Source of the DNA: Asterella californica
Taxonomy: Eukaryota > Streptophyta > Marchantiopsida > Marchantiales > Aytoniaceae
NCBI GenBank assembly: GCA_036924285.1
Contig: JAYKYS010000009.1
Span: 15,748,001 to 15,812,000 of the forward strand
Length of the DNA stretch: 64,000 nt
Direction of reading: 5' to 3'
A program made the translations under genes and the position numbers. A model generated the notes under the pieces. The model worked only from the letters and a program-made list of their open reading frames with translations, did no database searches and had not been told where the DNA came from. This document shows positions 12,780-23,813 of this stretch, one piece after another; position 1 is the stretch's first letter; each line of letters starts with the position of its first letter.

Positions 12780-13536
12780 ACATTTCAAGACAAGGTAGAT
12801 TCACATGGGAATATTAGCAAGTCACTTTGCTCACTGAAGCCAAGAAAATCGAACAAGAGGAGGAGTACGAGCATACTTTAGTATGAGATCTGATAGTGAC
12901 GAGTGATGTGAAGTGGTAAGATTTCTTGAGAGAAAAAGGTGTGTCGGCTGATGTTAATCAAACTAAGGAAAAGAGGGATTCCGTGCTTGGGTCATGGAAG
13001 AAAGTCAAAGATTTCACGCACGTTCTAGTAACCACCACATGGGATTCTGAACTGGACCGAGAAGAGATTGAACAAGCTATCGGCTGAATTCATTGATACG
13101 TGGATGGATATTTTATAATCTTTATGTGGATAACGTCCATCGATCGTACCTCCGTGAAAGCGGTTCACTCATGGTGGAAGGGGTCGACACTCAAGAACAT
13201 GTGAGGGGAGATCCTCTCGTAGAAGAGGAGAGAGTCAATGCTTTTAAGCTGCACAAAGCGAGACCGCAATAAGACATAACACTGGGTCAAACACAAGAAA
13301 GATATGTCAAAAATTCACACTGCTGCCATGGATTGCATGACCATTTTATTCAGTTGATGGTCGAATGTGAAAAAACTCGAGACAAGAGGGAAGATAAATG
13401 CAGCATTGATGCAAATGAGCGAGTGAACAAGCAAATTGCAGCAACCACAAAAAGCAGACGAGAAATGATTAGTGCACTAAGCACGATGGTTGTGGCCTTA
13501 AATACCATAGCGGATCGATTCGCTCATGGAAACTAA
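12780..13536 (+). pseudogene. Myb/SANT-like (trihelix-type) protein remnant of a Harbinger element
   Basis: Translated in shifting frames this stretch gives RFTWEY, LLTEAKKIEQEEEYEH, FLREKGVSADVNQTKEKRD and LGSWKKVKDF. This order of tryptophans and charged residues is typical of the MADF/Myb-SANT-like proteins that PIF/Harbinger elements encode beside their transposase. An intact C-terminal stretch (13333-13536) is charged and helical-looking and ends at a normal stop. Stops (for example near 12905 and 13087) break the frame, so it is not a working gene. A PIF/Harbinger transposase remnant in the same orientation lies at 16290-17060, across a nested Copia element. Assignment rests on pattern recognition; a host trihelix gene relic is the alternative. 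Confidence 0.5.
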
Positions 13537-14340
13537 ACCTATCAGTTTTGTTCTTTCTCAAGGTCTGCATCAGCACTTACATCGTGTTCAGTGTTTTACA
13601 GGCTAAAGGAAAATTTTGCTTTTGTATGGTGAAGCTTTCTTGAAGACAAGTTTTATGCTGAATGATCGTTTATGAAGCCTATCCTTGACTACTTCTACAA
13701 AGTCGTTAAATTCCAATAGCCATCTAGATACATATCTAGAATTTGCAGCGGAAGTTGTTTAGTTTGCTGTATCGAAATGAGTTTAGATCGTTATTGCGGA
13801 TTCAGACTCCGGGGCTTCATTTAGTTCTCTTATGTCTGGCAAACAAATTTAATTCTCAGACATTTTCATCTTCCAGTTTAAGCTTTGAAGAATTACGGGT
13901 CGTGTTTTTGCATATTACAACCATGTACTATGCTTCTCAAATTTATGGATCCGTGGTAATAGTATATGTGGGTATAATAAATTTAATTCAGATTATACTT
14001 AGTTGGTGCAAAAAAATAGTCATGTAGTTAAAGAAGAAAAATATGTGATGACTTAAAATCTCTAGACAATGATGTGATATATAACTCTCTAATGTGGTTC
14101 TGCCTCGACATAGAGTTCAACCGATGGGAAAAAATGCTTGTAACTGTAATGACATGTGCTGTGCTAGCTGTAAACATAGTTATCAAAGTTGCATGATATT
14201 TTAACTATGGTCAAACCAACAAAGAAGATATGGTCAATCGAGCTCAAGACATATGGGATCGTTGATTTGTTATAACTCAATGTTTGCAAACCGTAACGTT
14301 AGAATTTGACAATGTTATCTCGTGGTGGGTTAAAGAACAT
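13537..14340. other. Harbinger interior, no readable gene
   Basis: Sequence between the Myb/SANT-like remnant and the Copia insertion. A 94-codon plus-strand frame (13743-14027) has no recognised motif. Around 14310-14340 a frame with SWWVKEH may be the decayed N-terminus of the Harbinger transposase that resumes after the Copia element; this is weak. Confidence 0.35.
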
Positions 14341-14345
14341 AGCAT

Positions 14346-14745
14346 TGTTACAAACTGAGAACTGAACTCCCAAGTCTCTCAGAATATAGAATTTATCTCC
14401 TACAACAGAATACAACCAGTCTATTAGAACTGATAACAGACCAGCCTGTTAAAACTAATCAGAAGGAGAACTTAACAGAAATATTCCGAGATGAAATGTG
14501 CACAGCTTTACTTAGACTTCAGAACTGGTACAGACAGAAAGGGTCTCCGACTCATACTACTCTACAGAGAATGTGGGCTAATATACTATTGGTACATAAC
14601 TGCTGTCGTCTCAAAGTGACTTACCTAACTGCTGTCACAGTGCTTCTCACGTCAAAGTCATGTTACAAGTCACCTCTTCTTTTCTTTTTCTTTTGTCCTT
14701 TTATCTTCCGCAGAGTTTAGATGTGATCTCTAATGATATTTAACA
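14346..14745 (-). repeat. Copia 3' LTR
   Basis: 400 bp, near-identical to 15700-16099 with scattered substitutions. Read on the minus strand it is the downstream LTR, since the purine tract lies next to it at 14746-14760. Confidence 0.93.
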
Positions 14746-14760
14746 CCCTCCTTCATTAGA
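14746..14760 (-). other. Copia polypurine tract
   Basis: On the minus strand the sequence reads AATGAAGGAGGG directly against the 3' LTR, the expected plus-strand priming site. Confidence 0.8.
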
Positions 14761-15622
14761 GCATCACTATTTTCATACCTAGTAAATCTCTAATATGTAT
14801 AAATCTTAACTTTGATAAGGCTTTGGTAAAAATATCAGCTAACTGGTCTTCTGATGGACAATATTCCAGCTTGACTATCTTAGCTTCAATTTTCTCTCTT
14901 ATATGATGTAACCTTGTCTCCAAACGTTTTGTTCTTTCTCTGATAATCCTATTGTTAGCCGAGAACATTGCACTCTGATTATCCACATGTAATACTGTAA
15001 GTCCAGATATATTTTCTCCCATCTCCAGCAATAAATTCCTTAACTATATCAAGGTTATAGAACCATCACTAAGAGCAATGTATTCAGCTTCCGTTGAAAA
15101 CCTTGCTACTGTATTCTGCTTCTTGCTGCTCCAACTGATAATTCCACCTGAACATAAGTTGAAGCATGCACCTGATGTGGATTTTCTGCTGCTAGCATCT
15201 CCAGTCCAATCACTATCACTGAAACCATGAAGTTCACTTCTCCCCTCCTTAAATATAAGACCAAGATTGATAGTACCTTTCAGATATCTCAGAATTCTCT
15301 TTGTAGCAACCCAATGAGATGAATTTGGACAATGCATGAATTGACTTAGCCTCCCAACAACATAACAAATATCAGGTCTGGTGTGGATGAGATATCTGAG
15401 TTTACCAATTAATTTCCTGTACAGATATTCTTCAATGGTATTGTCAACTGTTGTCTCATCAAACCCACTTTCTTGTTCGATAGGTATTACTGATGACTTG
15501 CAATCTTCCATCTGAAACTCTCCAAGTATAGACTTTATGTATGCTTGTTGAGAAAGCATAATATAGTCATCCATCTGAAAGTAGCAACTATAGTTGCTAT
15601 CTTGCTGAAATGATGAGTCCAA
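14756..15622 (-). pseudogene. Copia pol remnant (RT end and RNase H)
   Basis: Two minus-strand frames, 15044-15622 and 14756-15031, together give the end of a Copia polyprotein. Recognisable motifs: ILGEFQMEDCKSS, ATKRILRYLKGTINLGL, FSDSDWTGD with SRKSTSGACF, STEAEYIALSDG (RNase H), then HIREKIE and CPSEDQLADIFTKAL (the usual Copia C-terminus). A frame change near 15031-15044 separates the halves, and everything upstream of late RT is deleted down to the primer-binding site. It cannot make a working enzyme. Confidence 0.93.
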
Positions 15623-15686
15623 AAAAAAGTCCCAGAAACTAAATACCAGATTATCAGAATCTTAAAACCTTAGCTTGAGCAACCTG

Positions 15687-15699
15687 TGCTCTGATACCA
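15687..15699 (-). other. Copia primer-binding site (initiator tRNA-Met)
   Basis: Minus strand TGGTATCAGAGCA directly follows the 5' LTR end. This is the standard Copia site complementary to plant initiator tRNA-Met. Confidence 0.93.
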
Positions 15700-16099
15700 T
15701 GTTACAAAACTGGGAACGGTACTCCCAAGTCTCTCAGAATATAGAATTTATCTCCTACAACAGAATACTACCAGCCTATTAGAACTGATAACAGATCAGC
15801 CTGTTAAAACTAATCAGAAGGAGAACTTAACAGAAATATTTCGAGATGAAATGTGCACAGCTTTACTTAGACTTCAGAACTGATACAGACAAAAAGGACC
15901 TCCGACTCATACTACTCTACAGAGAATGTGGGCTAATATACTATTGGTACGTAACTGCTGTCACCTCAAAGTGACTTACCTAACTGCTGTCATGATGCTT
16001 CTCACGTCAAAGTCATGTCACAAGTCATCTCTTTCCTTTTTTTCTCTTGTCTTTTTATCTTCCGCAGAGTTTAGATATGACCTCTAATGATATTTAACA
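15700..16099 (-). repeat. Copia 5' LTR
   Basis: 400 bp and collinear with the other LTR without visible large indels. The few substitutions between the two LTRs are the natural clock for this insertion. Confidence 0.93.
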
Positions 16100-16562
16100 A
16101 GCATTGTGTGGTTCCGTTAGTTCTTTTGGACGTCTTTGAAGAAAAATACGGATAAGAGTTTTGTGAATGCACAAGTCTGTGTTCTCTGAGTTATGTCATG
16201 AGCTTGGTCCCTACGTTACTTGACAAGAAATGATATTTGATCGAGCGAGATGTGCTAGTCAAGGTACGAATAGGCTCTGCATTTTTCAAGAAATTCACTC
16301 TTGTGGCTCCCATGGACACTGGAGTGAATTTCTTTCACGTCGGCTACTGATTTGGAATTGGGAAGACAACCGCTCAAGAGATCATTCTAACTATTTTGGG
16401 ATCAAAGTAGCTTAAGTGGCCTCAAGGAGCGAACATGAAACGAGTTAGTGCAGACTTTTAAGGTTGGTGCGGTCTACCCAACTACCAGAGGATGATCGAT
16501 GGCAGTCATGTGCGGATCCGAACCTCTATAGGTGAATCATTTGTAAATGACTTTTTATGGAA

Positions 16563-16596
16563 TAGAATGGAATTGTTGATTAACAATTCCATTCTA
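16563..16596. repeat. 15-bp perfect inverted repeat
   Basis: TAGAATGGAATTGTT, a 4-nt GATT loop, then the exact complement. It lies inside the Harbinger remnant at the point where the similarity is interrupted, so it looks like a small later insertion or a filled break. Confidence 0.7.
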
Positions 16597-16644
16597 TACT
16601 ATTTCAAGCAGTCTGCGATGCAGATGATCATTTTCTTGCAGAGA

Positions 16645-16958
16645 GGATATTCACCCATGTACACTTCGAAGTGTACATGGTGTACATTATTTAATGTTCT
16701 ATGGAAAGGTGCGGTTTGATAATTAGTGCCCCGTACTTATTTTCCTAGCAACGCATCAGCCCGGACTCCACTTATGAATTATATCTTGATGAGTTGAATA
16801 CTCCGAGACTGGTTAACATATATCACTTATGGTAATTAATTAATTTCTCTTTAATTAATTCAAATTAATTCAATAATTTATTATAACATATTTTTATAAT
16901 ATTTAGACGTTTTCTGATAAGAGAAAATTCACTGTACAAGGCTGTGGGAAGGATATTC
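16645..16958 (+). mobile_element. Hairpin-headed element, copy B
   Basis: The element is flanked by direct repeats GGATATTC at 16645-16652 and 16951-16958. The head is a perfect 26-nt palindrome at 16655-16680 that shares a 24-nt core with copy A. It also shares with A the stretch GCAACGCATCAGCCCGGACT plus CCACTTATG, the tail TTTTCTGATAAGA and ATTCACTGTACAAGGC. The surrounding Harbinger transposase reading (AERIF before, VGSTNGK after) shows that B is an insertion with a duplicated 8-bp site. It has no coding capacity and no terminal inverted repeat. Confidence 0.85.
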
Positions 16959-17060
16959 TTGACTTGAGTTAGTAGAGTTGGGAGCACCAACGGAAAATGA
17001 GTTTTCAGGAGCTCGAGTTTTTATCCCAATGTAGTACGAGGTACGATGCTTTGTGAACCT

Positions 17061-18190
17061 TTGATTACAATTAATTCAGGTTTTTACTTCGTCCTGACAT
17101 CCTTGGCGACAATGGTTACACTTGTTGTCATAGCTTCACATGCCATATCACATCGCATTCGTGATGTTTCCATGTGACCAAAAAACTGATCGAAGTTATA
17201 AATCACAACCTTACAAGATTTATCTTTGTACTATATTATAGAATCTGATATTATTTTGGTGTTTCATTGTCGTTGTTTCATGCTCTCATTATGTGCATAA
17301 AAAGTAAGGTCCATGTAGAATTAACATGATCTCTAATGAAACATAGCGGCTTGTTGCTCACCAAGCAAACACTTCGGCTGAAAATGGACGTCTTTGAAGT
17401 TGCATACTTAAGAAATATCACACTTTATTATTTCAGATAAGTGTGCTTTTGATTCACTCCATTGATGTTGCGGGAGAAGAGAACTCAAGTTGCAACGTGG
17501 ATGCCCTTTCGAAAATGAATTTTGTGTTAAGGGATGTAAATGCGGATAATCACGTTAGGTTTCAGATTTTACATCGGAAAAACCGATGAATTCATAGGCT
17601 CGACAATAGGTTACATTAAGCTAAAAAATGCACCACAAGGTGGTGCAGATGCATCCTAAGATTAACGATGAAAGAGAAAACAGTGAAGATGAATCAAAAT
17701 TTAGAAAATGAAATTATAAAGATAACTAAAAATAGTGAATGATCAATGAGTTTTCAGAGAGAATGAAAGAACAACGAGAACCAAACTCTATTTTTGCTCT
17801 ATGTCTTAGTCAGCGTTATTGATAGAAAAACATAAATATTGATTGATCTACTATGAGTACGTTGACAAAGGCAGTTTAATTTACAACAACTGCTGGAAAT
17901 CATACAAACCAATTACTTGCAGTACCTTGAATGAGATCATGCCACTGTGAATCATTCTTAATTTCTTTTTAAAGATCTCGATACAAGTATCTATACAAAC
18001 ACTAGTGAAGTTACAAGATGTGTTCATAAAAAGATTCTTTTTTCAATATAGAACACGTAAATATTTTATATAGGTTTGTATAGGTGGAGGACAAACACCC
18101 ATAACAAAAAAAAAGTAATTTGCATTTATGTATACCATCTTGTTATATTACATAACAAAAGTGATATATAGATCGAGTTGATAGATAGAT
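17061..18190. other. Intergenic AT-rich sequence
   Basis: No open frame above 60 codons and no repeat structure that I could match elsewhere in the window. Confidence 0.5.
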
Positions 18191-18650
18191 GAATATGCAT
18201 CCAAACTGCAGTTCTAGGAGAACTGAGTAAAAAGACAAACGTTTAAACATGCAATTAAAATAATCATGAGCAATTGGTTGACAACAGCCTTCAAAAAATT
18301 TAGTGAAAAATGTACTGTACTGCTCTACAGGATTTGCAAATTGTGACTTGTGTCAAAGTTCTCTAAATTAGTTTCACTAAATTTCAAGTGCTAAATTTAA
18401 ATCATTAAATTAAAATCCGCTTGGTAACTTGATTACACATTGGCACTTCAGTTATACGAAATCCATAAGTGACTCACATAAACAGAAACTTTCTTTGGTA
18501 AGAAGATCTATGACTCCCACAAGTAAAAATATTTTTAATTTGTAAGTTTTAATTTATAGCATAACCATTCCAAGAGAAAGAGTTAGTACATAAATCAAAA
18601 GTTTTTTGCATATTCTCCTCTTTCTAACTTGGAAGAGGTGAAATATGCAA
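18191..18650 (-). mobile_element. Hairpin-headed element, copy F
   Basis: Reads on the minus strand. The head is an imperfect palindrome at about 18606-18650 that includes the boundary itself (TTGCATATT ... AATATGCAA). A second inverted pair surrounds TAACTCTTTCTCTTGG near 18560-18590. The core is GTGAGTCACTTATGGATTTC near 18470, and the end GGATGCATATTC is at 18191-18202. It abuts copy G head-to-tail and the two look related throughout (for example CCTGTAGAGCAGTAC in both). Confidence 0.75.
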
Positions 18651-19100
18651 AATATGCATCAAAATTGCACTTATAGGAAGAAAAAGATAAATATTTAACA
18701 GATAATTAAAATAATCATCGATAATTAGCTGACAGCAGTCTTAAAAAATAATTGAGCAAAAAATATAGTGTAAAGCACACAGTCGCGAGAAAAGTACTGC
18801 TCTACAGGATTTACAAATCGTTACTTGTGTAAAAGTTATATGAGTTAATATTAAATTTGAAATGTTAAATTTAGATCATTAAATTTAGATTTCATTTGAT
18901 AACTTCATTACACATGCTCACTTCAGTTATATAAAACCCGTAAGTGACTCACGCAAAAAGCCGTTTTTTGGTCTAAACATCTCCCAGTCTTGCGAGTAAA
19001 AGTATTTATAATTTATAACATAATCCTTCCAAGAAGAAAAATTAAAAAAAAATTAAAAATATTTTTTATTCTTCCAAGTTTGGAAGAGGGGAATATGCAA
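18651..19100 (-). mobile_element. Hairpin-headed element, copy G
   Basis: Tandem neighbour of copy F on the same strand, with similar length (450 bp) and the same order of parts. The head is TTGCATATTCCCCTCTTCC near 19080-19100, the core is GTGAGTCACTTACGGGTTTT near 18950, and the end GATGCATATT at 18651-18660 lies directly against the head of F. Shared boundary sequence between F and G means one inserted at the edge of the other or the pair arose by tandem duplication. Confidence 0.75.
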
Positions 19101-19637
19101 GGAAGTACACATATTGATTTGATAAATAGATGAGATAGTACATGAGTTATCACGATAGACATATTATAGAGTATATTATTTCTCAATACTGTCATCTATA
19201 TATTCTGGTTTATTATTTCACTCAGATTTAACCGTATTAACTGGAAAAGATGCTATTATTATGCAGTCGCCCCAAACTGTCTTCTTCAGCGCAGCACCGC
19301 GGCTGGCATGGGACGGGTTGGGGCATGGTCTTCTTGGGGGGTTCGAGCTCCGAACCTATCTGAATCATAATCTGAGACAGTAAAGAACAATCGGGCTGCT
19401 TCTCGCCTTCGTTGAGAAGTTGAGACTCACTTTGTATGTCACAGTTCAGTTTTTTACCAACTTTGTGCTGTTTGTTCCTGCTTCATATGTCGAGAGCTGC
19501 GCCGTTGCAGGCAGTCTTGCGGTCCATCGCCACAATCTCCTTGACGTGAAGAAAGCGGAGTTGGAAAGTTTACGGATTGGGCCGGCATGCTGCCTAACAG
19601 GTTCGAGCTCTACCGATGAGTTTTGAATCTTCATGGG

Positions 19638-22600
19638 ATGTGCGAGAATGTACTGCCATTTCAGTTCTTGCCTGCCAGTGGTGGCGAGGCCATGTCTTGC
19701 TGTACCACAAAGTCCTCGCCAAAGGACCCACTTTCATGCGTTCACATCGTTGGTGAGTGTATCGTCTCATCGTTTGGCCTTTGTGCACCAACTGTGAATT
19801 GATTTTCTCCATCCTTTCCAGAAAATGTTGCTTCTGGAGAATTCCTGGACATGCTGGATTACATTAAGCTAGGTAGGTGTACGTCGTCTCCGGGTCATAA
19901 TTTTCCGTGGTTCAGACGAGAGGACGCACTCTGACATCTCCTTTTCCACTCTAGACGAGAATGGAAATTCCGGAGGTTAAGCACTATACCAACTCTTCCA
20001 GTTCGCCTCCTTCGATTCCGCCTCCTTCAGTTTCTCCCCTCCTGACGTCAACGAAGATGTCCCTAGTCTGGAATGCGCGATCAAATAGTTCACTCCAGGA
20101 TCGAGTGTTACTCTTGGATGGGAAAGCCGTTGTGTATCGGGCCTACTACCGAATCAATTGTAAGTTGAAGCAACTTACGCCGCGAAGTAATAATTCCTTG
20201 GTTTAATCTGCCACCTTTGATTCGTTGAACATGGGTAATGCTCTTAACATGTGCTGCTCTTTTGAAAAGCCAGAATAAGCAACCATTCGTTGAAGAAGGT
20301 GTCTAGAGGAGACTCCACGGAGAATTCTGGATGGGACTCAGCTTTGACAACTGTTGTTGCTTTGAACGAAGTAGGTACCTTCAGAACTTACTTGCTGCTT
20401 GAGCATCGGAGGATTGTTTCGCTCCTGCGTCAGTGAGCCGTGTTGCTGTCTGCCGGCGCTGTATCATCAGTCCTCTGATGTGATGCATTAACAACTGCTT
20501 TTCGACTTGCAGAGACGGTTTTGGTCTGTCCTCTATGAATGCACATCCGTTGCCGGTTCTAAAATGTTTCGTGGTCTCTTAACAGATCTTGAATCTGCTG
20601 GAGCTGAATCCGTCCCATGCCGCGGTGGGTTAAGTCTAGCTTATTCAATATCGTAGCAGGTTCTCTAAATGATGTGCTGTTCCAGTTCTCCCTTGAATAG
20701 TTTTTGAGCCTAGAGCTCGAGGAACGTGGAATCGGCTCTGACCCGGCTGTGATGACTTTGTGTGTTTTGTGTTTTGTTACCATAGATCGTTTTCGACTTT
20801 CCAGGTGCGGGGTTGTTATCTGGTTCATAAATTTCGGAATGTGAGCTAAACCTCGCCGCCTCTTTGTTTATCCTCAGAGGCTGCTGAACCTTAATTGACT
20901 ACTTTAGTCTTGTCTGTTTTCTGTGGATATGTAAGATAGATGCACCGTAGAACATTACAGTGGGTAAGCTTGAACGTATACGTTTTAATTTCAAACTTTT
21001 CGGTCCTTATTTTCATTTTACATGTTAAATGGACTATACGTTCCTTGAATGGACATTAATCATGATGAATTGAAGACCAAGAAGTGTTACAAGCAGGCCA
21101 GTGGGTCAGTTCAGAATTAACCTCTACTGTCTGGTCAATATAGCCTGCCCATTCTTCCATTGTAACTGTGCACAAGGACACCGTGCAAAAGCGTCTTGTC
21201 GGATGGTTGTGTGTGGTGTATTCGGTTTCACTTGTTCTGTTTTCCCGTACGGATCTTACAAAATACAGGTACGGCGCTGTGCTTCAGGGCAAACCTTCAG
21301 GCACACTTTGTATCCAGAGTATAAAGCGAACCGTTCACCAACGCCTGATACTGTGTGGCAAGCCGTTAGCTACACCAAGGCTGCATTACTGTCGATGGGC
21401 ATGCAAATTGTTGAGGTATTTGATCTTCCGTTGCTTGCATGTATTTGGTAGGATATCCTTTTGTGAGCGTTGAGCACACGGGTTCCTGTACTTTCTGATT
21501 GTAGAATGTAATTGGCCCTTTAACCAGAGGACGCCTTAAGTGTAGCTGGTTACTTTCGCGTGCTGATATTAAGCACGAAACCAACATTTAGTTGAAGTCA
21601 ACGTTTCTGTTTCACTATTAAGGTGCCAGGCGTAGAAGCTGATGACGTGATCGGGACTCTTGCATCTGAGGCTGTTCAGTTAGGAATGAAGGTATATTAC
21701 TTTCTTAGTTGGATGAAAGGTGCTTTCCATGGCGGTCCTATCATCTTGCTCAGGTGTGCATTTGAATCTGAGGTCCTTCAACTTAGCACAATAGCTTTTA
21801 AATATATGACTTGCTACTTGCCGATTGTCACGCTTGAATGAGTGAGGAAATACTCCTCTCAAAACTAAGGTTGATGCCGTTTGAACTCTTTGAGTTAAAG
21901 CTTGGGCGTCTCTTAGCGTTTTCTCTTTTATCTGCAGGTACGTGTTGTATCACCAGACAAGGACTTTTTTCAGATTCTTTCTCCTCAAGTGCGGCTTTTG
22001 AGATATCTTCCTCAAGGATCAGGGTTTGTGAAGATATATACCTTTTGACTCATGCATGTGTAATGATCAGGGTGAGAAGGCGTGACTGACTTGGTAAATT
22101 CGTGGTTTTTGTGGGTCGCTCTTTTGGGGACTACGTCTACAGGAACATTTCGCGTCCTGCAAAACTGTACATTTTAGATTGTATACGATGTATAACCTTA
22201 CGCGTACCATGAACACTTTTTGAGAAAAACCAAATGTCTTTGGAGAGTGAACGTTGTAACGGAAATTGGAGAAAAATGCACATGTAGAATTTTTAACTAC
22301 CTTATCTCTGAAATGTCTTGATCAAACAGAAACTTCAACGGTATCTGAATCTACGTTCTCTTTCCCTGAACAGCTTCGTGTCCTTTGGAGTGGAAGAGTT
22401 TGCCCAAAAGTTTCCGGGTGTTTCTCCTTCTCAGCACATTGACATGCAAGCTCTTGTCGGTGATAGGGCTGACAACATTCCCGGTTAGTATGCGGTGACT
22501 AGCAAGCGGGAGCGTCACTGAAGTAGTGCCAGTATGTTTTCCCCTGGTATTTCGGTATGCTGAAATAGTACGGGCTTTCATGGAGTTCTTGCTGTGTGCT

Positions 22601-23813
22601 CGGAACTGAATTGAGCCTTTGGCGAAAGTTTATATTTCTTCTGTTACTACCTTTATGAGTATTTGTGTGTACTTGTCTTAGGTGTCAGAGGTATTGGAGA
22701 TATCACTGCAAGAAAACTGATACATCAATTTGGTAAGTGCGTCATATTGGCACAAGGCGTAGTGTTCTACACTTTGTGGGCTTTGAACCGAAAATAGTTC
22801 ACTTCCGGTACCTATCGCCGACTTGCATAATACTTTTGGATTTATCTGCCGGTTCATCACTTCATAACATCCGTAGCCTGAGTTGTGTAAGTATTGTTAC
22901 TCAGGGTTTGATTTCTCATACCAGCTCATTCGACAGACCAGGTTGTCGGTTATCGTTTTCTCACACACTGTGGAGAAAACGATAACCGACAACCTGGTTC
23001 ACCTCATTTATGCCTACGGTCAGCGCTTCTAATTTTAAGACTTTCTCCTTTCAGGTACTCTCGAATCACTTTTACGGGACCGTCAGTCGGTAACACAGGC
23101 ACGCGCTCGAGCTGTGAGTACATCAGTAGGCATGTTTACGTTGAGTTATCTGAGATGCAGTTGGTTCGTTGTTCTGTAAGCTACTATTTACCATAACAGT
23201 GTATGAAGGAGCTTGTGTTCGCCATGATGCAGACCCTGCTTCTTGACAATGGAGAAGCGTTTCTAAGCAAACAGCTGGTGAGTCGGTACAGAGTGGAGGG
23301 CAGATTAAATTAGATCAGACAAATGGAATGAGGAATGGACGGTTTTCTTGCTCATCGTGGGCTGTGTTTCAGCTGAAGCCCCGCAAGTTGTTACAAGTAA
23401 GCCGTTGATGAAGTTGAAGTATCGTTCGCGTGTGTGCAGTTGACGCTGAGGTTAGACGTTCCTTCGTATGCCATGCAGTGCTCAGTGCAGAGCCTTGTTT
23501 GTCAGAAACCAAAGGTAAGAATCGTTTTCCCATGCCAGCTCACCCGTTATATTCACAAGTGCACATTTGCCACTGTGAAGAGAGTAGGCGTTTCGTTAGC
23601 TGATTACCGTCCCTATGTCTTCTGATAGTAACAACTGTAGCTTGTCGTAGTACCAGCGGTGGAGTTTCTGGACTGACCGAGCTCGTGTGACAGGATGTCA
23701 GCGAATACACGACGCTCATGGAGGCACTTATAAGACTTGTCGGTTCCAGCACCTTCGATAATCTGTTGGAGCGGACCAGAGAGTACTGGAGACGATTGGA
23801 AGCCACGTCTTAA
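19638..23813 (+). CDS. Organellar-type 5'-3' exonuclease (Pol I N-terminal/FEN-like family)
   Basis: The model has 16 exons: 19638-19752, 19822-19872, 19955-19975, 20031-20159, 20270-20370, 20586-20624, 20786-20804, 21288-21415, 21623-21691, 21938-22023, 22374-22483, 22682-22732, 23055-23113, 23200-23277, 23440-23514 and 23694-23813. They join in frame to 416 residues with GT..AG introns. The exonuclease acids of the family are all visible: D92 (LLLDGKAVVYRAYY), D156 (IVFDFP), E206, D208 and D209 (VEADDVIGT), D231 and D233 (SPDKDFF), D283 and D286 (GDRADNIPG). A helix-hairpin-helix GIGDITARKL follows at 293-302. There is no polymerase domain, as in the plant organellar exonucleases (Arabidopsis OEX type) used in organelle base-excision repair and primer removal. 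The first 60 or so residues are presequence-like. The start is inferred: exons 1-3 were chosen because their phases fit, and intron 3 would be only 55 nt. A downstream start at 19961 is the alternative. Confidence 0.87.
22937..22998. repeat. Perfect 26-bp inverted repeat inside an exonuclease-gene intron
   Basis: Arms 22937-22962 and 22973-22998 (ACCAGGTTGTCGG... and complement) are perfect, with a 10-nt loop. It lies in the intron between the GIGDITARKLIHQF exon and the TLESLLRD exon. The perfect match means it is recent or maintained. The loop is very short for a typical plant microRNA precursor. Confidence 0.9.

Larger units (their letters stand above)
14346..16099 (-). mobile_element. Internally deleted Ty1/Copia retrotransposon
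   Basis: Two 400-bp LTRs in direct orientation (14346-14745 and 15700-16099) begin TGTTAC and end TTTAACA. They bound a short interior that reads on the minus strand. A 5-bp target duplication AGCAT lies immediately outside (14341-14345 and 16100-16104). The primer-binding site TGGTATCAGAGCA (minus strand, 15687-15699) directly abuts the 5' LTR, and a purine tract directly abuts the 3' LTR. Gag, protease, integrase and most of reverse transcriptase are missing; only the C-terminal part of pol remains. The element sits inside a Harbinger remnant, so it is younger than that. Confidence 0.95.
16290..17060 (+). pseudogene. PIF/Harbinger transposase remnant, split by copy B
   Basis: Pieces in shifting plus-strand frames line up with DDE_Tnp_4-type transposases: FGIGKTTAQEI near 16355, LKWPQGANMKRV near 16415, LPNYQRMIDGSHVRI near 16475-16510 (holding the first catalytic Asp of the family), then AVCDADDHFLAERIF near 16610-16652 (second Asp region). 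After a 306-bp insertion (copy B) it resumes as VGSTNGK-VFRSSSFYP near 16975-17030. Several stops and frame changes make it inactive. The Copia element just upstream may have separated it from its N-terminus. Confidence 0.75.
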
